32,865 bases of DNA, taken from positions 1 to 32,865 of the forward strand of contig JAQZAZ010000045.1 of assembly GCA_029239355.1 (NCBI GenBank). The letters are read 5' to 3'. A program made the translations under genes and the position numbers. Below, in pieces: positions 26,205 to 32,865 of this stretch (positions within the stretch are counted from its first letter, which is position 1; every line of letters begins with the position of its first letter). The notes beneath the pieces are model-generated. The model did no database searches and was not told where the DNA came from. It worked only from the letters and a program-made list of their open reading frames with translations. The DNA comes from Sphingobacterium sp. GTDB taxonomy: Bacteria; Bacteroidota; Bacteroidia; Sphingobacteriales; Sphingobacteriaceae.

Positions 26205-27095
26205 ATGCTTAAAATAAAAATTGGAAAATTTTTGGTTGCGATTATTGTGTCTTCCGGTATTACGGTCGGAAAAGGAAAAGCCCAAGTTTTTACAAATGAC
26301 GTAAAGATCTTAACGGCATATGAACATTCAGTAGATTCGTTACTTGCCTCTGACGGAACCCTAAATATCAATTTGGCACAAAACCAATTGAAACAACGAG
26401 GAAGTATCGTTAAAATTAATGGAATAAAACCATCCAAGAGAGTGTTAAAGGCTAATGACCTTTATAAATTAGCGAAACAAGCCACTGTAATTACGGGATG
26501 CGCATATCTATGTCCAAAATGTGATAAGGTCCATCTTAGCGAATCTTCCGGTTATGTTATTGATTCTAAAGGCATCATTGTCACAAATTATCACGTGATG
26601 GCTACCTATGCTTTTATGAAAGATGGCAACAAACCCAAGGGTTTCTTTGTGCGCCTGTCTGATGGAAAAACTTATAATGTAATATCAATACTAGCTTCTT
26701 CGAAAATAGACGATCTTGCTATTTTGCAGCTAGACACTAAAGGGGACGAGCTAGCTGCTTTACCTTTAGCACAACGTGCGGAGGTAGGAGATCAGGTTTA
26801 CGTGCTCGGGCACCCTAAGGGCATGCATTACTATTTTTCACAGGGCTTTATAAATAATAAATATATGGAGCAGACCGGAGAACCAAACAATAGAATATAC
26901 CGGGAAATGATGGCAATTTCCGCAGATTATGCAACGGGGTCAAGTGGAGGTCCGGTTTTGGATATTTACGGTAATGTTGTAGGGACGGTATCTAATACAA
27001 ATATGTTGTTGCATAGCGATATGAATCCAAGTGTACAGATGATCGTTAAAAATACTGTGCCCGTGGAATCATTGTGGAAAATAATTGCGGAGTAA
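26205..27095 (+). CDS. Secreted trypsin-like (S1C-type) serine protease with Cys/His cluster (locus 2)
   Basis: The protein has 296 residues with an N-terminal signal-like hydrophobic segment (about 7-20, cleavage perhaps after KGKAQ). The catalytic triad is visible: His130 in TNYHV, Asp170 in KIDDLAIL, Ser247 in GSSGGP. Just before the protease fold lies a cluster Cys99-x3-Cys103-x2-Cys106-x3-His110 (YLCPKCDKVH), which could bind zinc or form redox-active disulfides. There is no PDZ domain, unlike DegP/HtrA, so it is a minimal S1C protease. As the last gene of locus 2 it may cleave the imported polypeptide or process locus proteins. The neighbouring thioredoxins may act on its cysteines; that is inference. 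Confidence 0.9.
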   Translation: MLKIKIGKFLVAIIVSSGITVGKGKAQVFTNDVKILTAYEHSVDSLLASDGTLNINLAQNQLKQRGSIVKINGIKPSKRVLKANDLYKLAKQATVITGCAYLCPKCDKVHLSESSGYVIDSKGIIVTNYHVMATYAFMKDGNKPKGFFVRLSDGKTYNVISILASSKIDDLAILQLDTKGDELAALPLAQRAEVGDQVYVLGHPKGMHYYFSQGFINNKYMEQTGEPNNRIYREMMAISADYATGSSGGPVLDIYGNVVGTVSNTNMLLHSDMNPSVQMIVKNTVPVESLWKIIAE

Positions 27096-27202
27096 AACCA
27101 TTGATAGGAGCAGTTGGCATTTATTTTTATTAATTAGATTTATTTATATTTAGTTCGCTACTCGCTAATTAAAAGAACTAGTTTTACTGTTATAGTTGCA
27201 TT

Positions 27203-27239
27203 GGGGTCTCCTTTGATTTAAGGATGCCCCTTTGTTTTT
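27203..27239 (+). terminator. Rho-independent terminator ending locus 2
   Basis: GGGGTCTCCTT (27203-27213) and AAGGATGCCCC (27220-27230) form an 11-position stem with one mismatch and one G-U pair, loop TGATTT, followed by TTTGTTTTT. It lies 107 bases after the protease stop. Confidence 0.8.
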
Positions 27240-27442
27240 CGGAGTTTTCCGATGCTTGTTGATAGAGATTTGTCTCAATAAGGATTAGCTTGAAAGCTTA
27301 TTCAGACCTATCTGATTTTAGGCGTCGTTATGCATTTTGTTTCTTTTCGAATACATCTGTTCTTTTGTAAGGAGAGAATTATCTTCGAAAAAAAAGTTCA
27401 TCTATAGTACAGAAAGTAAGGCACTACTTAATTAAATAGTCG

Positions 27443-27565
27443 TCAAAATTCTGATGGCGAAAATTTGGTTTTAGCTTTGATGATCCGACTTAGGGATTGT
27501 GCATGTTCAAAATCTAATTCATAGGCAATTTCACTGACTGACGGATCTGTTGTTGAAAGCTTCTG
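27443..27565 (-). pseudogene. C-terminal remnant of a second AraC-family regulator
   Basis: On the minus strand, ending at the stop 27445-27443, the frame reads VSEIAYELDFEHAQSLSRII followed by KAKTKFSPSEF. This matches the last helix-turn-helix of AraC-type activators (SxxEIAYxLGFxxxxxFSRxFKxxTGxSPSEF). Nothing of the rest of the protein is visible upstream, where the sequence becomes AT-rich. The fragment is isolated and cannot be functional by itself. Confidence 0.75.
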
Positions 27566-27900
27566 ATTTTTATTTTTTTAATTTTAATAAATTGGTTTTA
27601 TACTGTTCATAGTTTGGTTATAGCCGCTATATGGCATCTTTCAATTTTTCCTTTTATTTTTGCAATATTGACGATATTTTCTCTTTTTAATAAAAGTCAA
27701 GAAATTTTAAATCGACGTCTTACAAATGGATAATTATATCGCTTTTATAAATTTCAGAATAACATTTTAATCGGAAGAATTCAAACGTTTCAAAACGATT
27801 TATTCTTATTACATCCTCAGGTCATTATTTCATAATAAGCTATTTGAATCACTTCCTGAATGGATAGCTTTCTGAAGGGAGAGATTTATTCTTCAGTAAT

Positions 27901-27942
27901 AAAAATTGCTTAGAAACTCAATTGGGTTTCTAAGCAATTTTT
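27901..27942. terminator. Perfect 17-bp hairpin, possible bidirectional terminator
   Basis: AAAAATTGCTTAGAAAC (27901-27917) and GTTTCTAAGCAATTTTT (27926-27942) pair perfectly around an 8-base loop. The A run on one side and T run on the other give a U-tract in both directions. It sits about 260 bases beyond the end of the minus-strand HxlR gene and may end its transcript; no plus-strand gene is adjacent. Confidence 0.7.
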
Positions 27943-28200
27943 AAGTGCTTCATTTATTGGCTGAAGAATTGATTTTTTCAATATTTTATTCATAGTTGAC
28001 AATAGGTGTCTGAATGAAATTTTTAAAACCTGTAACTTAGTTCCGCCGAGATTGCGAAAGCCTTAAGGTATCTTGTAACTTAAGTGTTTATTAGGGGGTA
28101 AATAACAAGCTTGTGAACTGATTATGACAAAATCTACTTTAAAAAAAATAAGTTTACAATGTGGAAATATTAAAGCAAGCTTTTTTTTAAACACAAGACA

Positions 28201-28617
28201 TTAAATGATACTATCATTTAAAAAATTGGATCTTGCATTATTAAACTCATTGATATTATCGGCAATCCACAACCAAAGGGGCGTTACCTGGACTAATAAA
28301 CCTCTGCCTAAGGCGGTGAGTTCATATTCGACTCTCGGGGGTACTTCGGGATAGATACTTCTTGAAACCAATCCGTCCCTTTCTAATTCGCGGAGGCATT
28401 TTGTCAACATTTTTTGACTGATGCCGTTAATATGATTCTGTAGATTTGAAAAACGCATTTTGCCATCTATTCCCAGAGCGTGTATGACAAAAAGTGACCA
28501 TTTGTTGCCAACGTGGTTCAATACATCTCGTTTAAGTTCGTCCTGATCTTTATTCAGAACTTTACAAATGTCGTCCCAAGCTCCTACGATTTCTTCATCT
28601 GACATCAATTCTTTCAT
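28201..28617 (-). CDS. HxlR-family transcriptional regulator, divergent from the NmrA-like gene
   Basis: The protein has 138 residues with the HxlR winged-helix fold: HVGNKWSLFVIHAL begins the DNA-binding domain (about residues 36-49), followed by RFSNLQNHINGISQKMLTKCLRELERDGL as the recognition segment and a wing region with PPRVEYELTALG near 92-104. The cysteine that in redox-sensing members precedes the GGKW motif by about ten residues is absent here, although other cysteines are present at about 18 and 73. It lies divergent from the reductase operon at 28885, sharing a 267-base spacer with a clear operator, and probably represses that operon in response to an electrophile or similar signal. 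Confidence 0.93.
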   Translation of the reverse strand: MKELMSDEEIVGAWDDICKVLNKDQDELKRDVLNHVGNKWSLFVIHALGIDGKMRFSNLQNHINGISQKMLTKCLRELERDGLVSRSIYPEVPPRVEYELTALGRGLLVQVTPLWLWIADNINEFNNARSNFLNDSII

Positions 28618-28752
28618 TTTTTCTTAGTTTAAATAAAAATATTTCTTAAAGATATGTGATTCTGATGAGAAAATATGGAATAGGGAGAATTTTAAAGACT
28701 ATTATTATTTGAAAATAGTTGAAATTAATGTTGCTATCAATCAAAATACTAA

Positions 28753-28775
28753 CCTCGAGGTAACTTGCTTACCTC
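28753..28775. promoter_or_regulatory. Candidate HxlR operator, inverted repeat
   Basis: GAGGTAA-CTTGC-TTACCTC (28757-28775) is a perfect 7-base inverted repeat with a 5-base spacer, overlapping the palindrome CCTCGAGG (28753-28760) and preceded by ACTAACC. GGTAA/TTACC half-sites of this kind recall HxlR operators. It lies just upstream of the -33 box of the reductase promoter, between the divergent regulator and its likely target operon. Confidence 0.65.
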
Positions 28776-28786
28776 AGTGTACCTTA

Positions 28787-28817
28787 TTGTTTTCCAGATT
28801 TTAACGATTTAAATTTG
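28787..28817 (+). promoter_or_regulatory. Promoter of the NmrA-HxlR-hydrolase operon
   Basis: TTG at 28787-28789, a 20-base spacer and TAAATTTG at 28810-28817 match the Bacteroidota vegetative pattern TTG-N19-21-TAnnTTTG exactly. The predicted start of transcription lies about 60 bases before the reductase ATG. Confidence 0.65.
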
Positions 28818-28884
28818 TAGAAGGAAACAAAGTAATTGAAACCAGAACGAACGGATTTCAATTGCGATCTTTAAATTTTTTAAA

Positions 28885-29820
28885 ATGAAAAATACATCAA
28901 TTTTAATTTTGGGGGCAGGCGAATTAGGAATGCCGGTCATCAGAAATATAGCAAAAAAGGCTAAAAGCTACCATAACGTTACAGTTACCGTACTGCTGAG
29001 AGAAGCAACGATCCATTCTGAAGATCCTGATAAGAAAAAGAATATTGACGAAATCAAGGCACTCGATGTTCAATTGCTTTCAGGAGATCTGTCAGCTCCT
29101 TCGTCTGAATTAGTTTCAATATTCAAAAACTTCGATGCCATTATTTCATGTACAGGCTATGGAAGTGGCGCAGGTGGTTTTCAGCTAAAATTGGCCAATG
29201 CAGTTTTAGAGGCAGGTGTTGAAAGGTATTTTCCATGGCAGTTTGGAGTTGACTTTGAAATCATCGGAAAAGGCAGTGCACAGGATCTTTTTGATGAACA
29301 GCTTGATGTACGTGAACTTCTTCGTTCGCAGAACAAGACAAAATGGGTGATTATTTCGACCGGTATGTTTACAAGTTATCTGTTTGAACCGTTCTTCGGT
29401 GTATTGGACCTAGAGAAAAAAGTGGTCAATGCGATCGGTGGCTGGGATACCGCTGTTACTGTAACCACACCCGAAGATATCGGAATGCTAACAGCCGAAA
29501 TATTTTTTGCAGAGCCGCTTATTGAAGATACGATCGTTTACATAGGTGGAGACACTTTAACCTATGGACAGTTGGGAGATATCGCAGAATCATTATCGGG
29601 ACAAAAGTACGAACGTATACTTTCTGATGTCAATGAATTACAGAATGACCTTCAAAATGACCCCACTAATTTTGTTAAAAAATACCGTTCAATTTTCGGC
29701 GCAGGTCGTGGAGTATCCTGGGATTTTGATAAGACATTTAATTTCAAAAATGGGATTGAGACAACCTCTGCAAAACAATGGGCAGAAAAAAATATCGACT
29801 GGGAATCTTATAATAGTTAA
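28885..29820 (+). CDS. NmrA-like NAD(P)-binding oxidoreductase (isoflavone/aromatic alcohol reductase-like)
   Basis: This 311-residue protein begins with a Rossmann nucleotide-binding loop, LILGAGELG, with glycines at 10, 12 and 15. After it come the strand-end DVQLLSGDLSAP, then DAIISCTGYGSG near 90-101, and a C-terminal region typical of NmrA-like atypical short-chain dehydrogenases (VTVTTPEDIGMLTAEIFF near 190-207). It lacks the YxxxK catalytic pair of classical SDRs in an obvious position, as is common in the NmrA group, where members are either reductases of aromatic substrates or redox sensors. The operon with two HxlR regulators suggests a role in handling quinones or electrophiles, which is inference. 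Confidence 0.88.
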   Translation: MKNTSILILGAGELGMPVIRNIAKKAKSYHNVTVTVLLREATIHSEDPDKKKNIDEIKALDVQLLSGDLSAPSSELVSIFKNFDAIISCTGYGSGAGGFQLKLANAVLEAGVERYFPWQFGVDFEIIGKGSAQDLFDEQLDVRELLRSQNKTKWVIISTGMFTSYLFEPFFGVLDLEKKVVNAIGGWDTAVTVTTPEDIGMLTAEIFFAEPLIEDTIVYIGGDTLTYGQLGDIAESLSGQKYERILSDVNELQNDLQNDPTNFVKKYRSIFGAGRGVSWDFDKTFNFKNGIETTSAKQWAEKNIDWESYNS

Positions 29821-29849
29821 GAACTAATAATCATTCTTAATGAACTGTT

Positions 29850-30194
29850 ATGACCGGTAAATCTGTTGGAATAGAGAAGTTTGAAATTGATATGACGTCA
29901 TTGCAAAACTGCGTAACGTTATTGAACGGCAAGTGGAGGCTTAGTATTCTCTATTCTATATTATGTAATGGTCAAAGAAATTTCTCGAGTATAGAAAGAG
30001 ATGTCAGTGGGATATCTGCCAAGATGTTGAGCAAGGAGCTGAAAGAACTGGAAATTAACCAGCTTATTACCAGGAGAATTTTAGGTTCGCGACCTATTGC
30101 TGTACAATATGAATTGACGGATTACGGAAATACTTTAAAAAAAGTAATCATCACACTCATAGACTGGGGTAAGATAAAGAATAGAATCAAATAA
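29850..30194 (+). CDS. HxlR-family transcriptional regulator, within the reductase operon
   Basis: The 114-residue protein is a compact HxlR regulator: CVTLLNGKWRLSILYSIL opens the winged-helix domain near residues 21-38, followed by RNFSSIERDVSGISAKMLSK and a wing region ending VQYELTDYG near 90-98. Cysteines are at about 21 and 39, but not at the classical sensing position ten residues before the GKW motif. It begins 29 bases after the reductase and ends three bases before the hydrolase gene, so all three are likely co-transcribed. It may feed back on the same operator as the divergent HxlR. Confidence 0.93.
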   Translation: MTGKSVGIEKFEIDMTSLQNCVTLLNGKWRLSILYSILCNGQRNFSSIERDVSGISAKMLSKELKELEINQLITRRILGSRPIAVQYELTDYGNTLKKVIITLIDWGKIKNRIK

Positions 30195-30197
30195 AAA

Positions 30198-30887
30198 ATG
30201 AAAATAACATTTTACGGACACGCTTCATTGGGAATTGAAGTGGGAGGAAAACATATAATTGTCGATCCCTTTATAACAGGGAATCCACTAGCCTCTAAAA
30301 TCGATATCACAAAACTCAAAGCGGATTATATATTGTTGACGCACGCTCATTTTGATCACGTTTTGGATGTTGAGGCCATTGCTAAAAATACCGATGCCGT
30401 GATCGTTTCAAATCCCGAGATCACGACATATTATGAGAAAAGAGGATTCAGGTATCATTTTATGAATCACGGCGGAAGCTGGAACTTTGATTTTGGTAAA
30501 GTAAGATACGTCAATTCGATCCACTCCAGCAGTTTTGCGGACGGTACCCACGGCGGAAATCCGGGTGGGTTCGTCATAGATACTGAAGATGGAAATATTT
30601 ATATAGCGGGAGATACCGCTTTGACTTATGATATGAAATTGATTCCGCTGCGTACCAAATTGGACCTGGCAATTCTACCCATTGGCAGTAATTTTACAAT
30701 GGATGTTGAAGATGCAGTAATAGCCTCCGACTTTTTAGATTGTGATAGGATTTTGGGTTATCATTTTGATACAAATCCTTTTATTGAGATCAATCATGAA
30801 GAATCAAAACGATTATTTTCCGAAAAAGGCAAGGAATTGCTGCTCTTAGATATTGGAGAGTCAATTGAGTTGTCAGGTAAGAATTAA
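30198..30887 (+). CDS. UPF0173-type metal-dependent hydrolase (metallo-beta-lactamase fold)
   Basis: This 229-residue cytoplasmic protein shows the family ends and motifs: MKITFYGHAS at the start, DPFITGNP near 23-30, the metal site THAHFDH with His49, His51, Asp53 and His54, the further ligand region HSSSFADG near 112-119, AGDTALTYDM with its bridging aspartate near 147, and GYHFDT with a late histidine near 194. All expected metal ligands are present. The true substrate of UPF0173 proteins is not established. It is the last gene of the HxlR-controlled operon, and a decayed second copy lies 122 bases downstream. Confidence 0.93.
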   Translation: MKITFYGHASLGIEVGGKHIIVDPFITGNPLASKIDITKLKADYILLTHAHFDHVLDVEAIAKNTDAVIVSNPEITTYYEKRGFRYHFMNHGGSWNFDFGKVRYVNSIHSSSFADGTHGGNPGGFVIDTEDGNIYIAGDTALTYDMKLIPLRTKLDLAILPIGSNFTMDVEDAVIASDFLDCDRILGYHFDTNPFIEINHEESKRLFSEKGKELLLLDIGESIELSGKN

Positions 30888-31008
30888 ATTTCTTTAATAG
30901 AAAAAAGACATTTTAAATGCGCTAGCTTTTGATCCTGAAGCACCAATCGATTTTGAATTAGCATAAAGTAGAATCAAAAATAATATTCAAATCACATAAT
31001 AAGGATTA

Positions 31009-31286
31009 GTTAATTTTGAGTATGATTTTGGTACTCTTGTTTAAGATAATCCATATTATTACCAATTTATTTACTTCCGGAAATCCTATGGCTAAGGCAA
31101 TTGATATCAATCGCTTCATTAGCAAATTACACCTTCAACATATATAGAATATGACTTAAATATCCAAATAATTGCGAAAAATACAGATGTAGCTATTGTT
31201 TCAAATGAGGATATTATTACTTGCAGTGTGCAGGGTTCAAATCTAAATTTATGGAACATGGAGGAAGCCGGAAATGGATGTATTAA
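31009..31286 (+). pseudogene. Decayed paralogue of the UPF0173 hydrolase
   Basis: Pieces in shifting frames align with the intact hydrolase upstream: HIITNLFTSGNPMAKAIDIN corresponds to HIIVDPFITGNPLASKIDIT, IIAKNTDVAIVSNEDIIT to AIAKNTDAVIVSNPEITT, and CAGFKSKFMEHGGSRKW to KRGFRYHFMNHGGSWNF. Frameshifts lie between the blocks, and the segment holding the HxHxDH metal site is scrambled. Only about the first 100 codons remain, ending at a stop at 31284-31286. The copy must be a former tandem duplicate or a paralogue acquired with the operon. Confidence 0.8.
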
Positions 31287-31497
31287 CAAAACAATATTTA
31301 TAAGGTCTTGTGATTATTTTTTATACCATATTTTCTACAATGTCATGCTTAAAATAAAAGACAACTTTAAAAATTCACCTTAATTTTTATTGCAAAAAAG
31401 TATGGTGCCCAACTGTACAGTGATTAATAAGAGGAGATGTTTCCTTTTTTTAAAAAATAAAAAAAAACACTTAAGGTACAGATAAAAAAACAGTGTA

Positions 31498-31520
31498 TGC
31501 GGATAATTTCGTATCCAGCA
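31498..31520. promoter_or_regulatory. Inverted repeat upstream of the lipoprotein gene
   Basis: GGATA (31501-31505) and TATCC (31512-31516) pair around ATTTCG; flanking TGC and GCA extend the pairing with one bulged A. It lies 54 bases before the start codon and could be an operator or a leader hairpin. A second palindrome, GGGTTTAACCC at 31556-31566, lies immediately before the ATG. Confidence 0.35.
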
Positions 31521-31573
31521 TTTCTATATAAAAAATTTAAATAGCTACTATAGAGGGGTTTAACCCGTAAAAA

Positions 31574-32218
31574 ATGAAAATAACAAGCATAAAGTGGCTC
31601 TGGGGATTTTTACCATTAGTCCTGGCATTATCAGGTTGCAGTAATGATCCAAAGCCACCTGTCAAGAAAACGCACAACATCACGCAAAATACTGGATGGC
31701 AGTCACAGTACGATCACATTGACCCAAAAGATCTACCTGACAATGCTATCGAGCTTGTCAGTGAGCAATGGATGGTGGTTACGGCAGGCAAAGAAAATGC
31801 ATTTAACAGCATGGTGATTAGCTGGGGGGGACTAGGTTATATATGGGAAAAACCAGTTGTTTTTACTTTCATAAACAGCAGCAGATATACTTATCAGTTT
31901 TTACAACAGGAGAGTGGCTACACATTGGCTGTCTTCCCAGAAAAATACCGAGGAGCATTACACATTTTAGGTAGTAAATCAGGAAAGTCTAACGACAAAG
32001 TGAAAGAAGCAGGTCTTACACCGATAAAGACGCCTTCCGGACTAATATCCTATAAGGAAGCAAGGATGATTATTGAATGTAAAAATATAATGATACAGGA
32101 TTTAGACTATAATAAGACAGTTCCGTCCTATAAAATTGCCGATATGTACAAAAATGCACCGATGTCCCATCACAATATGTTTATATCTGAAATTACCAAT
32201 ATATGGCTAAAGAAATAA
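31574..32218 (+). CDS. Lipoprotein with flavin-reductase-like (FMN-binding split-barrel) domain
   Basis: The protein has 214 residues with a lipobox LSGC (cysteine at 22). The body (about 45-214) matches flavin-reductase-family FMN-binding split barrels: LVSEQWMVVTAGKENAFNSM, then SWGGLGYIWEKPVVFTFI, RYTYQFLQQESGYTLAVFP, and the conserved GSKSGKSNDKVKEAGL and MIIECKNIM blocks. Most relatives are cytoplasmic; this copy has an export signal and should be anchored in a membrane outside the cytoplasm. Its last 16 bases overlap the start of the PepSY-type membrane protein gene, so the two are translationally coupled and may act as an electron-transfer pair. Confidence 0.88.
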   Translation: MKITSIKWLWGFLPLVLALSGCSNDPKPPVKKTHNITQNTGWQSQYDHIDPKDLPDNAIELVSEQWMVVTAGKENAFNSMVISWGGLGYIWEKPVVFTFINSSRYTYQFLQQESGYTLAVFPEKYRGALHILGSKSGKSNDKVKEAGLTPIKTPSGLISYKEARMIIECKNIMIQDLDYNKTVPSYKIADMYKNAPMSHHNMFISEITNIWLKK

Positions 32219-32790
32219 TTAACAATCCAACCTGGGGTAATACTTTACGCAAGTACAGCCGCAATCTACATGGTCACTTATCCTTCTTTTTTTCGGGAGT
32301 GCTTTTCATTTACGTTGTTTCCGGGATTGCCATGAACCACCAAAACATTTTTAACCCCCAATATGACGTTTCCGTCCAACAGTACAAAGCTGAAGGACAA
32401 TTTCCGCACAGTGGAAATTTTACCAAAGACGAAATCGTAAACCTGCTGAAACCTGTGTACGAGGACCAACATTACAAAAAACATTTTTATCCCAACTCCC
32501 AAACACTCAAAGTGTTCCTTTCTACCGGATCCTCCTTTAGCGTTAATACCGTAAACGGGCAGGTGGAATATCTAGGGATAAAAAGACGCCCGTTTTTCTT
32601 CCAATTATCTTTTCTGCACTATAATCCAGGTACATACTGGAAGTATTTTTCCGATGCATTTGCCATCAGTATCATCATCGTCATCATCACGGGGTTGATT
32701 ATGAACAAAGGCGACCGCGGTTTCTTCGGTATCCGGGGTATTGAATTCGTTATCGGCATTATCATTCCTTTGTTGTTTCTGATTTTTTGA
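32203..32790 (+). CDS. PepSY-associated membrane protein
   Basis: This 195-residue protein has three predicted helices: about 26-46 (after RNLHGH), about 150-168, and about 178-195, with a periplasmic domain of about 100 residues between the first two (a short PepSY-like region with NSQTLKVFLSTGSSFSVNTV). Histidines at 23, 25 and 46 flank helix 1, and His139 lies before helix 2 in FLHYNPG, so haem binding of the kind known for PepSY-TM reductases is possible. The start ATG lies inside the upstream gene (16-base overlap). The family is found in Bacteroidota metal and electron-transfer loci. The product is complete within the window. Confidence 0.85.
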   Translation: MAKEIINNPTWGNTLRKYSRNLHGHLSFFFSGVLFIYVVSGIAMNHQNIFNPQYDVSVQQYKAEGQFPHSGNFTKDEIVNLLKPVYEDQHYKKHFYPNSQTLKVFLSTGSSFSVNTVNGQVEYLGIKRRPFFFQLSFLHYNPGTYWKYFSDAFAISIIIVIITGLIMNKGDRGFFGIRGIEFVIGIIIPLLFLIF

Positions 32791-32826
32791 TAAGAAGACG
32801 AATAGATAATAAAATTGTAAAATATA

Positions 32827-32865
32827 ATGATTGGAACAGTTATGGCTGTTATACACATCGATAGC
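32827..32865 (+). CDS. Possible start of another gene, cut by the window end
   Basis: An ATG at 32827 opens a frame (MIGTVMAVIHIDS) that runs to the last base. Only 13 codons are visible, 36 bases after the PepSY-type gene, too little to identify or confirm. Confidence 0.2.
   Translation, partial: MIGTVMAVIHIDS

Larger units (their letters stand above)
27096..28200. other. 1.1-kb gene-free stretch
   Basis: Apart from the terminator at 27203, the AraC remnant at 27443-27565 and the hairpin at 27901-27942, I see no coding region, RNA gene or repeat. The base composition is strongly AT-rich, consistent with decayed sequence. Confidence 0.6.
30888..31573. other. Gene-poor spacer before the flavin-reductase-like lipoprotein
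   Basis: The stretch contains the hydrolase remnant (31009-31286). A 21-codon frame at 30901-30966 (reading KDILNALAFDPEAPIDFELA) has no start codon and may be a tail of another lost gene that I cannot name. The rest is AT-rich, with long A and T runs near 31440-31470. Confidence 0.55.

Noticed and set aside
30888..30912. Possible terminator after the hydrolase gene
   Set aside because: ATTAAA/TTTAAT gives only a six-pair AT stem followed by an A run, not a T run.
32605..32858. Two minus-strand open frames at the window end
   Set aside because: They overlap the PepSY-type membrane protein and its tail; hydrophobicity is a mirror of the coding strand and there is no start context.
1..32865. 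CRISPR arrays, insertion sequences, tRNA or rRNA genes
   Set aside because: No regularly spaced repeats, transposase motifs with terminal repeats, or cloverleaf or rRNA-like sequence could be found by reading.

Overview
The window looks like part of a chromosome from the phylum Bacteroidota, most likely a Sphingobacterium-like member of the Sphingobacteriaceae. This rests on two SusC/SusD outer-membrane pairs, FecI-type sigma factors each paired with a FecR anti-sigma factor, many lipoproteins with late C residues in the lipobox, weak Shine-Dalgarno signals, AT-rich spacers, and promoters of the TTG-N20-TAnnTTTG type. The genus is an inference from style and remembered homologues, not a computed match.

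Layout. Bases 1-1410 hold two unrecognised genes; the second is probably broken by a poly-A frameshift and an in-frame stop. Bases 1430-2155 hold, on the minus strand, the wreck of a TetA-like MFS exporter and the tail of an AraC-type regulator. Bases 2380-14211 are locus 1: ECF sigma, FecR, SusC (1102 aa), SusD, DUF4843-like lipoprotein, PKD-like lipoprotein, a TlpA-like thioredoxin protein, then after a terminator a second TlpA protein. Bases 14507-15002 hold a second wrecked exporter (DHA2/EmrB type, minus strand). Bases 15362-27095 are locus 2: ECF sigma, FecR, SusC (about 1224 aa), SusD, a Mx1-like lipoprotein that has lost its HExxH site, a TlpA protein, a thioredoxin-fold protein, and a secreted trypsin-like serine protease with a Cys/His cluster. 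Bases 27096-28200 are non-coding, with a terminator, another AraC remnant and a strong hairpin. Bases 28201-30887 are a small HxlR-controlled module: a divergent HxlR regulator, then an NmrA-like reductase, a second HxlR regulator and an UPF0173 metallo-beta-lactamase-fold hydrolase, with a clear inverted-repeat operator and promoter between the divergent genes. Bases 30888-31573 contain a decayed second copy of the hydrolase. Bases 31574-32790 encode an overlapping pair: a lipoprotein with a flavin-reductase-like fold and a PepSY-associated membrane protein.

How the parts may work together. Each SusCD locus is a self-regulated TonB-dependent uptake system: SusC carries an N-terminal signalling (STN) domain, which in FecI/FecR systems passes ligand occupancy to FecR and so releases the sigma factor. 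There are no glycosidases. Instead four thioredoxin-fold proteins, a (pseudo)metallopeptidase and a serine protease accompany the transporters, so the substrate is more likely a peptide, protein or thiol/disulfide-containing or metal-binding ligand than a glycan. This last step is inference. The gene-poor boundaries between modules are littered with decayed efflux and regulator genes, suggesting repeated gene turnover at these points.
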